The notes below the pieces were generated by a model. That model was not told the DNA's origin. It was given only the letters and a program-made list of their open reading frames with translations, and ran no database searches. Shown in pieces: positions 15,937 through 25,846 of a DNA stretch of 64,000 bases. The translations under genes were made by a program, and so were the position numbers. This DNA comes from Cupriavidus sp. MP-37 (GTDB lineage Bacteria; Pseudomonadota; Gammaproteobacteria; Burkholderiales; Burkholderiaceae). The stretch lies in NCBI RefSeq assembly GCF_020618415.1, contig NZ_CP085345.1, forward strand, positions 1,116,001 to 1,180,000. The letters run 5' to 3'. Position 1 is the stretch's first letter. Every line of letters starts with the position of its first letter.

Positions 15937-17160
15937 TCAGCGCTTGTCAGCCGCACGCGCCGCGTTCACCGCGGTGGCATCGCGCAGGATGTCCTGCAGG
16001 TAGAGGTTGCCTTCGCTGACCACGGTCTCGCCGTCCTGCACGCCTTCGAGCAGCTCGGTGGTGCCGGGCAGCGTCACGCCCACGCGCACCAGGCGGCGCT
16101 CGAAGGTATTGGGCGCGGTGCGCACGAACACATAGTTGCGGTTGTCGGCCAGGAACACCGCCTTGGACGGCACCGCGATGCCCTTGAACGAGGCCGCCGG
16201 CAGCTTCGCGGTGACGAACATCTCCGCCTTCAGGCGGCGTTCGGGATTGGGCACGGTCAGCCTCACCTTGATGCTGCGCGCGCTCGGATCGACATAGTCG
16301 GCAATCTTGACCACGGTGCCGGCAAAGGTCTCGCCGGGCCAGGCGGCGGTGGTCAGCTGCACCTCGACGCCGGGCTTGAACAGGCTCAGGTCGGCCTCGC
16401 CCGCATCGACCTGCGCCCACAGCGTGGCCGGGTCGGTCACCAGGAACAGCGGCGCGGCGGGCGGCTGGTCGGGGCGCAGCTCCATGCCGAGATTGATGTT
16501 GCGCTCGACCACCAGGCCGTCGATCGGGCTGCGCAGCGCAAAGCGCTGGTTGACCCCGCCCGTCCCTGCCGCAGCCGCGCCGTATTGGGCGAGCGCCGCC
16601 TGGGTGCGCTGCAGGTCCGCCGCGGCGCGCGCGGCATCGGCCTGCGCCTGCTCCAGTTCCTTCTGCGCGATGATGCCGGCGCCGTACAGCTCGCGCTGGC
16701 GCGCCAGCGCCTTGGCCGCGACCGCGCTGTCGGCGGCGGCCTTGCGCGCATCGGCCTGGGCCACGCCAAATTCGGGCGAGGCCAGCATTGCCAGCGGCTG
16801 GCCGGCCTTGACGGTGGCGCCCGGCTGCACCAGCACCTCGGTCACGCGCCCGGCAAACGGCGTTGCCACGCGCACGGTCTTGTCCTCGTTCCATACCAGC
16901 CGGCCCGGCAGGCTCAGCATGCGCTCGCCGCCCGTTGTGGCGGGCTCGGCGGTGATGCCGGGCAGCGTCTTCACGCTGGCCGGGAACCGGATGGTATTGC
17001 CGCTGACCGTGGGATCGTCATCGGCCTTCGGGGCTTCGGTCTTGCCGCACGCGGCCAGCGCCAGCGCGCACAACGACATGGCGAACAGGACGGATATGCG
17101 TGCCGGCAAGGCAGCGCGGGCGGATGACATGCGACGGGACATGCGTGACAGGAAGGACAT
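15937..17160 (-). CDS. RND efflux membrane fusion protein (CzcB-like) lipoprotein
   Basis: 407-aa periplasmic adaptor linking pump and outer-membrane channel. The N-terminus has a lipoprotein signal with lipobox LAAC (about residue 38). Order of domains: barrel-sandwich halves flanking a helical hairpin rich in Ala/Gln/Arg (about residues 120-185), then a beta-barrel and a membrane-proximal part. Features such as RVATPFAGRVTEVLVQPGAT and SPIDGLVVERNINLG are typical lipoyl-like half-motifs. It ends 12 bp before the pump gene starts. The start codon is uncertain by 18 bp since an internal ATG (MSRRMSS) could also serve. Confidence 0.88.
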   Translation of the reverse strand: MSFLSRMSRRMSSARAALPARISVLFAMSLCALALAACGKTEAPKADDDPTVSGNTIRFPASVKTLPGITAEPATTGGERMLSLPGRLVWNEDKTVRVATPFAGRVTEVLVQPGATVKAGQPLAMLASPEFGVAQADARKAAADSAVAAKALARQRELYGAGIIAQKELEQAQADAARAAADLQRTQAALAQYGAAAAGTGGVNQRFALRSPIDGLVVERNINLGMELRPDQPPAAPLFLVTDPATLWAQVDAGEADLSLFKPGVEVQLTTAAWPGETFAGTVVKIADYVDPSARSIKVRLTVPNPERRLKAEMFVTAKLPAASFKGIAVPSKAVFLADNRNYVFVRTAPNTFERRLVRVGVTLPGTTELLEGVQDGETVVSEGNLYLQDILRDATAVNAARAADKR

Positions 17161-17183
17161 GAGGGGATCGCGGGAACTGCGCT

Positions 17184-18608
17184 TCAGGGGCGCGCGGTGG
17201 CGGCGCCAGTGGCGGCGGTGTGGGCGGGTGTAGCGGTGGTCGAGGTCTGCAACGCGGCGCGATACGCCGACAGCGCCCTGGCGTACTCACCCTGCGCCGC
17301 GACGGCATCGAGCCGGGTCTGGCGCAGCGCGCGCCGCGCATCGAGCAGGTCGAGCACGCCGGTCGCGCCCTTGCTGTAGGCGAACTCGGCGCCGCGGGCC
17401 ACGCTCTCGGCCGCCGGCAGCACCTCGTCGCGCATCTGCCGCAGCGACTGGCGCGCGGTCTCGAGCTGGCTGCGCAGCCGGTCGATCTCGTTGCCGGCCT
17501 CCAGCATCACGCGGTTGCGGTCGTCCAGCGCGGCGTAGTAGTCGACCTCGGCCCGGCGCGCCTCGCCGCCGTTGCTGTGGCGCACCGGCAGCGGCATCGA
17601 CAGGAACACGCCGAAGCTGTTGCCGGAGCCAGAGCTGTTGGTCGGTGAGACCGGATAGTGCTCGGCTTGCGCGCCGATGGTGACGTCGGGCACGCGGCCC
17701 GCACGGGCGAGGTCGCGCGCCGCCGCGGCGGCGGCCAGGCGCGCCTCGGCCGCGGTCACGTCGGGGCGGCGCTGCAGCGTGTCGGGATCCGGCGGCGGCA
17801 CGGCGGCATCGATTGCCGGCCAGTCGGCCACCAGCCGGTTGTCGGCGAGCGTGCCGGGCACGCCCATTGCCTGCGCCAGCATGGCCTTGTCGCGGTAATG
17901 ATCGGTGATGGCCTGGCGCATCTCGTTCTGCGCGCGCAGGGCGTCGAGCTGCAGCTTGGTCACGTCGGCGCGCGCCACGTCGCCGGCCTTGAGGCGGGTC
18001 TCGCTGGCCTGCCGGGTGCGCTCGTACAGCGCCAGCGTTTCGCGCAGCACGGCCACGCGTTCCTGGCTGGCCAGCGCGTCGAAAAACGCCTGCTCCACCG
18101 CGCCGGTCTGTTGCGCCACCACGGCCTGCACCGCTTCGCCGGCGGCGGCGCTGGCCTTGCGCGCGGCATCGACGCGCAGGTTGCCCTTGTTGGCGGTCTC
18201 GATCAGCTGGTCCACCCGCAGCGTGGAATCCACGGTCTTGCTGCGCAAGTTGCCTGAGCCGACGCCGGCATGCGGGTTGATGTTCTCCACACCCAGGCTC
18301 AGCACGGGGTTGGGCCGCTGCGACGCGATCTGCACGTCGGCCTGGCTGGCTTCCACGCCGCGGCGCGCGGCCAGGATGGTCCGGTTGCAGCGCAACGCGT
18401 CAAGGCGCACCTGGGCCAGGGTGAGCGTGGCAGCTGCCGGCGGCGGCGTGCACGGGCCATCGGCCGGTGCGGCCTGCGCGGAATCTGCGGAATCTGATGG
18501 AGGAGGCGGATCGGCCGGGCGTTCGGCCGCGAGGCTCGCCACAGGTCCTGCCACGAGGCCCAGACCCAGCAGGGCTGCCATGGCAACACGGGATAAGACA
18601 AAAGGCAC
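17184..18608 (-). CDS. Outer-membrane efflux protein, TolC/CzcC-like
   Basis: About 474-aa outer-membrane factor with two OEP repeats. Heptad-like helical stretches such as RRGVEASQADVQIASQRPNP and the later ARRALRQTRLDAVAAQGEY are diagnostic of this family. It is first in the CBA efflux operon (24 bp to the fusion protein). The start is uncertain: the GTG chosen gives MPFVLSRVAMAALLGLGLVA, a plausible signal peptide ending at LAAE. An in-frame ATG 27 bp downstream is also possible, and the frame is open upstream without a good ribosome site. Confidence 0.85.
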   Translation of the reverse strand: MPFVLSRVAMAALLGLGLVAGPVASLAAERPADPPPPSDSADSAQAAPADGPCTPPPAAATLTLAQVRLDALRCNRTILAARRGVEASQADVQIASQRPNPVLSLGVENINPHAGVGSGNLRSKTVDSTLRVDQLIETANKGNLRVDAARKASAAAGEAVQAVVAQQTGAVEQAFFDALASQERVAVLRETLALYERTRQASETRLKAGDVARADVTKLQLDALRAQNEMRQAITDHYRDKAMLAQAMGVPGTLADNRLVADWPAIDAAVPPPDPDTLQRRPDVTAAEARLAAAAAARDLARAGRVPDVTIGAQAEHYPVSPTNSSGSGNSFGVFLSMPLPVRHSNGGEARRAEVDYYAALDDRNRVMLEAGNEIDRLRSQLETARQSLRQMRDEVLPAAESVARGAEFAYSKGATGVLDLLDARRALRQTRLDAVAAQGEYARALSAYRAALQTSTTATPAHTAATGAATARP

Positions 18609-18933
18609 GTTCGGTCGGGCTCGGTTGGACAACGATCTGCGGTAAACGACCGTGCCCGCCGAATGGTTCACCGAGGCACGCCAAATTGCCGCGCCCGGCA
18701 CCCCGCGAGGTTGCGCGGCGTGGCTGTCTGGTCGCGCCCTCGCCTGCGGTCCCGATGCTGTCGATGCCATCCGGACACGATCTCCCGCCCGCATTCCAAC
18801 CGAACCGCTTTACAAACGGCTTTCATTCACCTGACAAATGCCTTTAACCCGGTGAATTTCCTTATCCGTCGGAAAAAACGACAAACGGCACGGCCGTTGC
18901 CGGCCGTGCCGTCGGAAACCATCCCAGGCGCGT
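18609..18933. other. Intergenic region upstream of the efflux operon
   Basis: 325 bp between the efflux operon and the acyl-CoA dehydrogenase gene. It should hold the efflux promoter, but no clear -35/-10 pair or metal-regulator palindrome was found by eye, and there is no adjacent two-component or MerR regulator. Its distal end holds the acyl-CoA dehydrogenase terminator. No gene is supported. Confidence 0.5.
18873..18912 (-). terminator. Terminator of the acyl-CoA dehydrogenase gene
   Basis: A perfect 12-bp stem ACGGCACGGCCG / CGGCCGTGCCGT (18885-18896 and 18901-18912) with a 4-nt loop is followed on the minus strand by TTTGTCGTTTTTT. It is 22 bp past the stop of the gene. Confidence 0.9.
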
Positions 18934-20091
18934 TTATGCCTTCACGCGGTCATCCAGTCCCAGCCCGCGGCCGATGATCTCCTTCATGATCTCGCTGCTG
19001 CCGGCATAGATCCGCGAAATGCGCGCGTCGGCATACATGCGGCAGATGCGGTACTCCTCCATATAGCCGGCGCCGCCGTGCAGCTGCACGCCCTCGTCGA
19101 CCATCCGTCCCTGCAGCTCGGAGGTCAGCAGCTTGGCCGACGCCGCGGTCTCGACCGTCAGCGTGCCGGCATTGTGTTGCAGCACGCACTGGTCGACAAA
19201 GGTCTGCAGCGCGTCCAGCTGCGCGCGCAGTTCGGCCAGCTTGAAGCGCGAGTTCTGGAAGGTGCCGATGGCGCGTCCGAACGCCTTGCGCTCGCGCACG
19301 TAGTCCAGCGTGATATCGAATGCCACCTGTGCCGATGCCATGTAGCCGCAGGCCCCGATCAGGCGCTCCTCGGCCAGGTGGCGCGTCAGGTAGCGGAAGG
19401 CCTGGCCGGGCTCGCCCAGCACGTTGGCCTTGGGCACCTTGACGTTGTCGAAGAACAGCTCCGAGGTGTCCTGCGAGTGCAGGCCCAGCTTGCGCAGCTT
19501 GCGCCCGCGCTCGAAGCCGGGCATGCCGCGTTCGACGATGAAGAGCGTCAGGCCGTGGCTGCGCTCCGGGTCGGTGCGGGCCACCACGACCACCACATCG
19601 GCCAGCTGGCCGTTCGAGATATAGGTCTTGGCACCGTTCAGCACCCAGTGGTCGCCATGGTCCTCGGCGCGGGTGCGGATGCCGGCCAGGTCCGAACCGG
19701 TCTGCGGCTCGGTCATGGCAATGGCGAAGATCGACTCGCCGCGCGCGGCCGCCGGCAGCAGGCGCTGGCGCTGCTCTTCATTGCCGATGCGGCCGATATA
19801 GGGCGCCACCAGGCGCGAGTGCAGCGTGCCGAAAAAGCCGGAGTCGCCATGGCGCGCGTTTTCCTCGATCAGGATCTGCTCATAGCGGAAGTCCTGCACG
19901 CCGGCGCCGCCGTATTGCTCGTCGGCCCACATCAGCAGGTAGCCCTGCTCGCCGGCCTTGCGGAACACCTCGCGGTCCACGCAGCCCTGTTCGCGCCAGC
20001 GCTCGCCGTGCGGCCCGACCTCGCGCTGGTAGAAGCGGCGGGCGGATTCGCGGAAGGCGTCGTGTTCGGCTTCGAAGATCAGGCGTTGCAT
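18934..20091 (-). CDS. Acyl-CoA dehydrogenase (long-chain/isovaleryl-type active site)
   Basis: 385-aa FAD flavoprotein that would introduce an alpha-beta double bond into acyl-CoA. FAD/substrate motifs are visible: IAMTEPQTGSDLAGIRT, YISNGQLADVVVVVART and the YVRERKAFGRAIGTFQ helix. At the position of the medium-chain enzyme catalytic Glu (YEGT) this protein reads IYAGSSEIMKEII, so Ala replaces Glu. Long-chain and isovaleryl-CoA dehydrogenases do the same and use a Glu from another helix. GGAG is 6 nt before the ATG. It is monocistronic with its own terminator. Confidence 0.9.
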   Translation of the reverse strand: MQRLIFEAEHDAFRESARRFYQREVGPHGERWREQGCVDREVFRKAGEQGYLLMWADEQYGGAGVQDFRYEQILIEENARHGDSGFFGTLHSRLVAPYIGRIGNEEQRQRLLPAAARGESIFAIAMTEPQTGSDLAGIRTRAEDHGDHWVLNGAKTYISNGQLADVVVVVARTDPERSHGLTLFIVERGMPGFERGRKLRKLGLHSQDTSELFFDNVKVPKANVLGEPGQAFRYLTRHLAEERLIGACGYMASAQVAFDITLDYVRERKAFGRAIGTFQNSRFKLAELRAQLDALQTFVDQCVLQHNAGTLTVETAASAKLLTSELQGRMVDEGVQLHGGAGYMEEYRICRMYADARISRIYAGSSEIMKEIIGRGLGLDDRVKA

Positions 20092-20321
20092 CGGGGTCTC
20101 CAGGTGTTTTGAGGGTGACCAGGCCAGTGTCGGCCGCGCAACGTCTATGAGATTCGTCGGAACGGATGATTTTTCTTACCACCGCGGAACCGCCCGACTA
20201 GCAGCGAAAACCGGGATGAATGCAATTTTATTGATATGAAGTGCCAATAACTTTCATTTACCCGCCGGCATGCTTTGTGCCAATACTGGAACCACAGATA
20301 ACGATTCGATGGAGCGGGAAC

Positions 20322-20567
20322 ATGGAAGCCATCCTCTGGATTGGGCTTGCGCTGGCACTGGTGGCGTTGGGGGGTTGCGTCACCTGGCTGATCGGCACGC
20401 GGGTGCCGGAACCTGTTTTTGCGCGCGCGCAGTTGCATGGGCGCTTTGCCGGCCTGGAACCGCGCCCGCCGCGCCGGGGTGGCGGCGGCCGGGCGCGGCG
20501 CGTGCGGCAGTGGCGCCTGGTGGCCGTGCCCGCGCCTGCGGGTCAACTGGTGCCAGTGCGGATCTGA
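20322..20567 (+). CDS. Small single-pass membrane protein, hypothetical
   Basis: 81 aa. One hydrophobic segment at residues 3-24 (ILWIGLALALVALGGCVTWL) is followed by an Arg/Gly-rich basic tail (RPPRRGGGGRARRVRQWRL). GGAG lies 8 nt before the ATG. It is convergent with the lysR gene and its stop is 10 bp from the lysR stop. Family not recognised; coding character and ribosome site support it moderately. Confidence 0.55.
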   Translation: MEAILWIGLALALVALGGCVTWLIGTRVPEPVFARAQLHGRFAGLEPRPPRRGGGGRARRVRQWRLVAVPAPAGQLVPVRI

Positions 20568-20577
20568 CCGCCGGGCG

Positions 20578-21438
20578 CTATTGCAGGAAGTCCCAGCGCT
20601 GCGACCAGTCTGATTCCTCCCGCACGATCTCGCGCAGGATGTCCACGGCCTCCTGCGCCGACCCTGCGGGCGCCTTGGCGCAGACCAGGAACACGGGATA
20701 TGAAAACTCCGGCGCGCCGGCGACGCGCGCCAGGACCCCGCTGTCCAGGTAGCTCTGCACCACGCGCGCACGGAAATAGCCGCTGCCGCCGTACTGGAGG
20801 ATGTACTGCAGCGCCAGCGGCCCCAGGTTGAAGTACAGCGACGCCCGGGCATGCTCCGGCAACGCGCTGTCATGCTGGCGGCGGAACTCCGGGCCCCAGT
20901 CGACATAGACATAGCCGCCGTCGCGCTGCGTCGAGCGGATCAGGATCAGTTTCTCCTCCATCAGCGCTTCCACGTGCATGCCGGGCGCGTACTCCGGCTG
21001 ATACACCAGGGCCGCGTCCAGCCCGCCCGATTGCAGCCGGCGCTGCAGCTCCGCGCCCTCGCCCACCTCGGCCCGCACCGCCTGCGCCGGCATCCGCTGG
21101 CGCAGGCGCGTCGCCCATAGCAGCACCAGCGGATTGCCCAGGCTGATCTCGGTGCCATAGCGGAACAGGCTGGCCAGCCCCGTCGGCAACGGCAGCTCGC
21201 GGCACGCCGCCTCCCAGGTCTGCACCAGCTGGCCGGCGTAGCCGAGAAAGCGCTGCCCGTCCGGCGTCAGCCGCGCCCCCGCCTTGTTGCGCTCGAACAG
21301 GCGGCAGTTCAGCTGCGCCTCCAGGCTCTTGATGCGCGCGGTCACGGCGGTCTGGGTCACATGCAGCTTGTCGGCGGCAGCCAGCAGGCTGCCGTCGCGC
21401 ACGACTTGGAGGAAGGTGCGGGCGAGTTCGATGTCCAT
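20578..21438 (-). CDS. LysR-family transcriptional regulator
   Basis: 286 aa. The N-terminal winged helix is MDIELARTFLQVVRDGSLLA followed by AADKLHVTQTAVTARIKSLE; a periplasmic-binding-like effector domain follows. Start set at MDIELAR by family convention; the upstream open frame is not family-like. No divergent metabolic operon is obvious: the divergent neighbour is a doubtful 74-codon frame. The target is unknown. Confidence 0.88.
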   Translation of the reverse strand: MDIELARTFLQVVRDGSLLAAADKLHVTQTAVTARIKSLEAQLNCRLFERNKAGARLTPDGQRFLGYAGQLVQTWEAACRELPLPTGLASLFRYGTEISLGNPLVLLWATRLRQRMPAQAVRAEVGEGAELQRRLQSGGLDAALVYQPEYAPGMHVEALMEEKLILIRSTQRDGGYVYVDWGPEFRRQHDSALPEHARASLYFNLGPLALQYILQYGGSGYFRARVVQSYLDSGVLARVAGAPEFSYPVFLVCAKAPAGSAQEAVDILREIVREESDWSQRWDFLQ

Positions 21439-21572
21439 GGTGGGAGCGTTCCGGGGCGGTGTGGCGAATTGTAGGCAATGCGTTGCGGATATTCCGCAAT
21501 CCGGTGCCGCGGCTGGGCGCCAGCCGCTCAAGAAAGTAAGCTGGCATTTCAAGAGCGCGCAAGGGACCCACC

Positions 21573-21797
21573 ATGGCAGCTTTCCACCCCTCCATCATCA
21601 CACGGCACGGCGACACCGCCGGGGCATCTGCAGGCACGGCCGACCCGGAGGCGGCGCACGACGCTGCATGCCGAGACTCCGCTGTCAGCGGATCAGTACG
21701 CCAACGGCTGACGGGATTGCTCGACCTCTTCGCGGCCTTCCCGGATGGCTTCATGGAAGCTGGACGGGGCGAGCAGGAACAGGCGGAACGCCAATAG
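21573..21797 (+). CDS. Doubtful small ORF, hypothetical
   Basis: 74 codons starting MAAFHPSIITRHGDTAG, divergent from lysR, with AAGGGA 6 nt before the ATG. Composition is plausible for a soluble peptide (LTGLLDLFAAFPDGFMEAG near the end). There is no recognisable domain, so it may be a small gene or chance. Confidence 0.3.
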   Translation: MAAFHPSIITRHGDTAGASAGTADPEAAHDAACRDSAVSGSVRQRLTGLLDLFAAFPDGFMEAGRGEQEQAERQ

Positions 21798-21846
21798 GTC
21801 CGCGGGCACATGCGGCGCCGGAATCCGGGGCGACATCGACATTGGC

Positions 21847-22221
21847 TCAGCGCGCCGGCTGTGCCCGCCCACCCGCCGGCATGGCGACCGGCTCCGCCCC
21901 CGCCATCGGCGCCGCCGGCACGCCGCGCGCCGCGCGTGGCGGCCGCAGCGGCACGATGCCTTCCGGCTCCTGCCAGGCCAGGCCATTGTCATAGCCGGTG
22001 GCGGCGGCTTCCAGGTAGCCGGGCGCGAACTTGCGCTCCGGTGTCACCGCCTGCACGGCGGGCGCCGCGGCGGCCTGCGGCGCCTCGGACTGCGCGCAGG
22101 CGACGCTGTTGAGGCACAAGCCCAGCACGCGCAACAGCACCATGGCCTGGCGCGAACGGTGTCGGATGGCGGACGGGCGCGACGCGGCCTGCCCGTTCTG
22201 GCATGGGGATCGGGTGTTCAT
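21847..22221 (-). CDS. Secreted hypothetical protein, Ala/Pro-rich
   Basis: 124 aa. After a basic N-terminal stretch (residues 1-27) a hydrophobic segment AMVLLRVLGLCLNSVACAQS looks like a signal peptide or signal anchor. The mature part is Ala/Pro-rich and contains ERKFAPGYLEAAATGYDNGL. GGAG is 7 nt before the ATG. No family recognised. It is followed by no gene on the same strand before lysR. Confidence 0.5.
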   Translation of the reverse strand: MNTRSPCQNGQAASRPSAIRHRSRQAMVLLRVLGLCLNSVACAQSEAPQAAAAPAVQAVTPERKFAPGYLEAAATGYDNGLAWQEPEGIVPLRPPRAARGVPAAPMAGAEPVAMPAGGRAQPAR

Positions 22222-22420
22222 CGGGGTTCTCCGGGAAGCCATTGCTGGCAGGTGGCACAACGAGCCGCGGCGCCGCGCTCGCTGTTCCTTGCGCAATGAC
22301 CGTGCCACCGGCTGATCCCCGCTACGGCGGGGATTACGGCACTTTCCGGAGGGGAAGTGGTGGGGACGGGCCGACGCTAGCGGCCGCGGTGTCGGCTGGC
22401 GTCCAACATCCCGAACCGCC

Positions 22421-23245
22421 TCAGGGCTTCACCGCCGCCGCCAGCACCGCCGGCATCGGCACCTCGAAGCCACTGCCACGCATATAGCCGGCAACCGTGC
22501 CGCGCAGCACGGCGCGGATTTCGTCGCGGGCCTTTGGGGTCTGCGCGCGCAGCGTGGCGGCGGCGCGCACGGTGCCCTGGGCCAGCGCATCGAACAGCTG
22601 GTCGGGCGTGGAGAAGCGCCAGACCTGCGGCACGCTGCGGCAGGTCGGCATGACAAAACCGGCCTGCTGCAACGCGCTGCGGCAATGGCCGGGATCGCTG
22701 AACAGGAAGAAGTTCGGCCCGACCGGGATATCGACGTCCATCGAGCCATAGGCGCGGATTGCGGCATAGACCGCGCCGAAGCCGACGGCGCGCTCCGGCG
22801 TATCCCATACCGTAAAGGCGATGCGCCCGCCCGGGCGCAGGACGCGGAAGGCCTCGGCCAGCGCCGCGTCCGGGTCGGACATATGGCACAGGCCAAAGCC
22901 ATTGACCACGGCGTCGAAGCTGGCGTCGCCGAACGGCAGTGCCTGCGCGTCGGCCTGCTCGTACTGGACTTCGGGATGCAGCTTGCGCGCCAGTTGCACT
23001 TGCGCCAGCGCGAAATCGATGCCGATCGACTCGGCCCCGCGCTGCACCGCCCCGGCCGCGACGTAGCCGGAGCCGGACGCGACATCGAGCACGCGCTGCC
23101 CGCGGGCCACGTGCGCGGCGTCGAGCAAGGATTCGACCGATTGCCGGGTCACGTGCGACAGATGCTCCTGGTAGCGGCTGACGACCTCCGGGTCTTCCCA
23201 GCCGGCCAGCTCAAAGGCGCGAAACGAATCTGCGGTGCGGTCCAT
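22421..23245 (-). CDS. SAM-dependent methyltransferase (class I)
   Basis: 274 aa with a Rossmann methyltransferase core: motif I VLDVASGSGYVAAGA, acidic motif II SIGIDFALAQV, QADAQALPFGDASFDAVV (motif III/IV) and VLRPGGRIAFTVWDTPERA. The C-terminal third resembles UbiE/Coq5-like small-molecule methyltransferases. GAGGAG lies 5 nt before the ATG MDRTADSFRAF. The substrate is unknown; neighbours give no pathway. Confidence 0.88.
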   Translation of the reverse strand: MDRTADSFRAFELAGWEDPEVVSRYQEHLSHVTRQSVESLLDAAHVARGQRVLDVASGSGYVAAGAVQRGAESIGIDFALAQVQLARKLHPEVQYEQADAQALPFGDASFDAVVNGFGLCHMSDPDAALAEAFRVLRPGGRIAFTVWDTPERAVGFGAVYAAIRAYGSMDVDIPVGPNFFLFSDPGHCRSALQQAGFVMPTCRSVPQVWRFSTPDQLFDALAQGTVRAAATLRAQTPKARDEIRAVLRGTVAGYMRGSGFEVPMPAVLAAAVKP

Positions 23246-23425
23246 GCCTACTCCTCGGCGTCGATGTCCAGGTGGGCGGGCGTGTATTCGTGATGTTGGT
23301 GTGCGGACGCCGCGCTGCGGCATCCTGAGAACCCGGTCAAGCCAAGTATAGACAGCGCCGCGGCCCGGTAGCGGCCAGGCGGCCAGGCATGCACCCGGCC
23401 CGCTTTGCCGCGGCGTTTCACCCGT

Positions 23426-24283
23426 TCAGGCGAAGCGCAGCGTGGCCACGCCGGCGGCGATCAGGCAGGCCGCGCCCAGGCGCGCGGCGCCGACGCGCTC
23501 CTTGAGCAGCAGCGCGGAGATCAGCGCGCCGAACAGGATCGAGGATTCGCGCAACGCGGCCACCGGCGCCACCGGCGCGCGCGTCATCGCCCACAGCGAC
23601 AACCCGTAGGACGCCAGCGTGCCGCCACCGCCCACCAGCGCGAACACCAGGTTGCGCCGCACGTAGCCGGCCAGTTCCGGCCGGCGCGCCGCCAGCGCCC
23701 ACGCCGCCAGCGGCAGCGCGGTCAGCACGAAGATCCAGAATGCATACGCCACCGGCGCGCCCGAGCGCCGAACGCCGGTGCCGTCGATCAGCGTATAGGT
23801 GGCGATCACCAGCGCGTTCAGCAGCGCCAGCCAGACGCCCTCGCGGCTGCCGCGCCCGCCATGGGCGCGACTGGCACCACGGGCGCCGCCCGCCATGGCC
23901 AGGATGCCGAGGCTGATCACGGCGATGCCGGCCCATGCCAGCGCCGACAGGTGCTCCCCCAGCCAGCCCACGCTCGCCAGCGCCACCAGCAATGGCGCGC
24001 AGCCGCGCATCAGCGGGTAGGTCAGGCTCATGTCCGCGCTGCGATAGATGCGCGCCACCAGCGCAAAGTACACCACGTGCACCCCCACCGACGCGGCGAT
24101 GAAGGGCCAGCTGGCGGCCGCCGGCTGCGGCAGCGCCGGCAGCGCCACCGCCGCCATCAGCCCTGCCGTGACCGCTACCATCACGGTGGACAAGAGCTTG
24201 TCGCCGCCGCCCTTGACCACGGCATTCCACGCGGCGTGCAGGAAGGCGGCGAGCAGGACGACGGCGAAGACGGTCAGCGACAT
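23426..24283 (-). CDS. DMT-superfamily (EamA) transporter
   Basis: 285-aa inner-membrane protein with ten predicted hydrophobic segments in two EamA halves. The family mark YPLMRGCAPLLVALASVGWL is in the first half and ALRESSILFGALISALLLKE in the second. It probably exports small metabolites such as amino acids or their relatives. It is separate from its neighbours and no regulator is adjacent. Confidence 0.85.
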   Translation of the reverse strand: MSLTVFAVVLLAAFLHAAWNAVVKGGGDKLLSTVMVAVTAGLMAAVALPALPQPAAASWPFIAASVGVHVVYFALVARIYRSADMSLTYPLMRGCAPLLVALASVGWLGEHLSALAWAGIAVISLGILAMAGGARGASRAHGGRGSREGVWLALLNALVIATYTLIDGTGVRRSGAPVAYAFWIFVLTALPLAAWALAARRPELAGYVRRNLVFALVGGGGTLASYGLSLWAMTRAPVAPVAALRESSILFGALISALLLKERVGAARLGAACLIAAGVATLRFA

Positions 24284-24363
24284 GGGCGGCAGCGGTGTCG
24301 GCGCCGGCAGGCAGCGCGGGATCGCGCCATTCTAGCCGCGCTGGGTGCCGCGCCGCCGCCCCG

Positions 24364-25704
24364 CTATCTGGCGCCGCTCACGCGCCAGACCGTATTGCCG
24401 ACATCGTCGGCCACCAGCAAGCCGCCGCGCTGGTCGACCGCCACGCCTACCGGCCGCCCGCGCGCCTTGCCGTCGTCGTCGACAAACCCGGTCAGCACGT
24501 CGAACGGCGCGCCATTGGGCCGGCCCTGGCTGAACGGTACGAAGATCACCTTGTAGCCCGCCAGCGGGCGCCGGTTCCAGGAACCGTGCAGGCCGACGAA
24601 CATGCCTTCGCTGAAGCGCGCCGGCAGGCTGTTGCCGCCGGCAGCAGCCAGGCCGAGCGCGGCGGTGTGCGCGCCCACGGCATAGTCGGGCACGATCGCC
24701 TTGGCCACCAGGTCTGGTGCCGGCGGCTTCACGCGCTGGTCCACGTGCTGGCCGTAGTAGCTGTAGGGCCAGCCGTAGAAGCCGCCGTCGCGCACCGAGG
24801 TGATGTAGTCCGGCACCAGGTCGCTGCCGATCTCGTCGCGTTCGTTGACGGCGGTCCACAGCATGCCGGTGACCGGCTCCCACGCCATGCCGTTCGGATT
24901 GCGCAGCCCGCTGGCAAAGATGCGGTGCGTGCCGGTGCGGCGGTCGACTTCCCAGATCGCGGCGCGGCCGACCTCCTTGTCCATGCCGTTCTCGCCCACG
25001 TTGCTGTTCGAGCCTACGGTCACGTACAGCTTGCTGCCATCGCGGCTGGCGATCAGGCTCTTGGTCCAGTGATGGTTGAGTGGGCCGCCGGGCAGGTCCA
25101 CCACCTTCTGCGGCGCGGCGGTGATTTCGGTCTGGCCGGGCTGGTACGGGAAGCGCAGCAGCGCGTCGGTGGCGGCCACATAGAAGTCATTGCCGACCAG
25201 CGCCATGCCGAAGGGCGAATTCACGTCCTTCAGGAACACCGAACGCTGGTCGGCGACGCCGTCGCCATTGCTGTCGCGCAGCAGCGTGATGCGGTTGGCG
25301 CTGGGCGTGCCGGCGCCGGCACGCTTCATCACCATCTTCATGATCCAGCCCTTGAGGCCCTTGCCGTCGTCGGGCTTGGGCGGCGCGTTGCTCTCGGCCA
25401 CCAGTACATCCCCATTGGGCAGCACATAAACCCAGCGCGGATGGTCGAGCTTGTCGGCGAAGGCCGTCACCGCCATGCCTTCGGCCGGCACCGGGCGCTG
25501 GCCCGCGGCCCAGCCGATGGCCGGCGCGATCTTGACGGTGGGGATGGCGGTCTGGTTGGGCGGCGGCAGCTGCGGCGTGGGTCCGAAGCCGGCTTCGGAC
25601 GGCAGCTTGGCGGATTCGCCGCAGGCGGCGAGCGTGGCCAGCACAGGCACGGCGCCCGCCAGCATGGCGGTGCGCAACAGGCGCAAGGGGGTGGGCATCG
25701 GCAT
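24364..25704 (-). CDS. Sorbosone dehydrogenase-family (PQQ-type beta-propeller) lipoprotein
   Basis: 446 aa. Lipoprotein signal with LAAC at about residue 28, then a six-bladed beta-propeller of the glucose/sorbosone dehydrogenase family. Typical family stretches are [48 protein letters not shown] and [14 protein letters not shown]. Family members oxidise sugars or aldehydes with PQQ; many close relatives are of untested activity. No PQQ synthesis genes are in the window. Confidence 0.88.
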   Translation of the reverse strand: MPMPTPLRLLRTAMLAGAVPVLATLAACGESAKLPSEAGFGPTPQLPPPNQTAIPTVKIAPAIGWAAGQRPVPAEGMAVTAFADKLDHPRWVYVLPNGDVLVAESNAPPKPDDGKGLKGWIMKMVMKRAGAGTPSANRITLLRDSNGDGVADQRSVFLKDVNSPFGMALVGNDFYVAATDALLRFPYQPGQTEITAAPQKVVDLPGGPLNHHWTKSLIASRDGSKLYVTVGSNSNVGENGMDKEVGRAAIWEVDRRTGTHRIFASGLRNPNGMAWEPVTGMLWTAVNERDEIGSDLVPDYITSVRDGGFYGWPYSYYGQHVDQRVKPPAPDLVAKAIVPDYAVGAHTAALGLAAAGGNSLPARFSEGMFVGLHGSWNRRPLAGYKVIFVPFSQGRPNGAPFDVLTGFVDDDGKARGRPVGVAVDQRGGLLVADDVGNTVWRVSGAR

Positions 25705-25846
25705 GGTCCGGGCTCCTCAGGCCACGCGGGGCCGCGCGCCTGTGCCTGGACTATAGGACGTAGAGCGACCGGTGCTCTGTAAGCGCCGCGGAAGGCACCG
25801 TGTAGGACGATGCCCGACCCCGGCGCGGTACCCGGCCCCGGCGCGC

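Noticed and set aside
13468..17127. Very long (about 1219-codon) open frame on the + strand opposite the RND pump and fusion-protein genes
   Set aside because: It is a GC-rich antisense shadow: its His/Arg/Gln-rich, repeat-like composition matches no protein family, and the minus strand encodes two well-supported efflux proteins over the same span.
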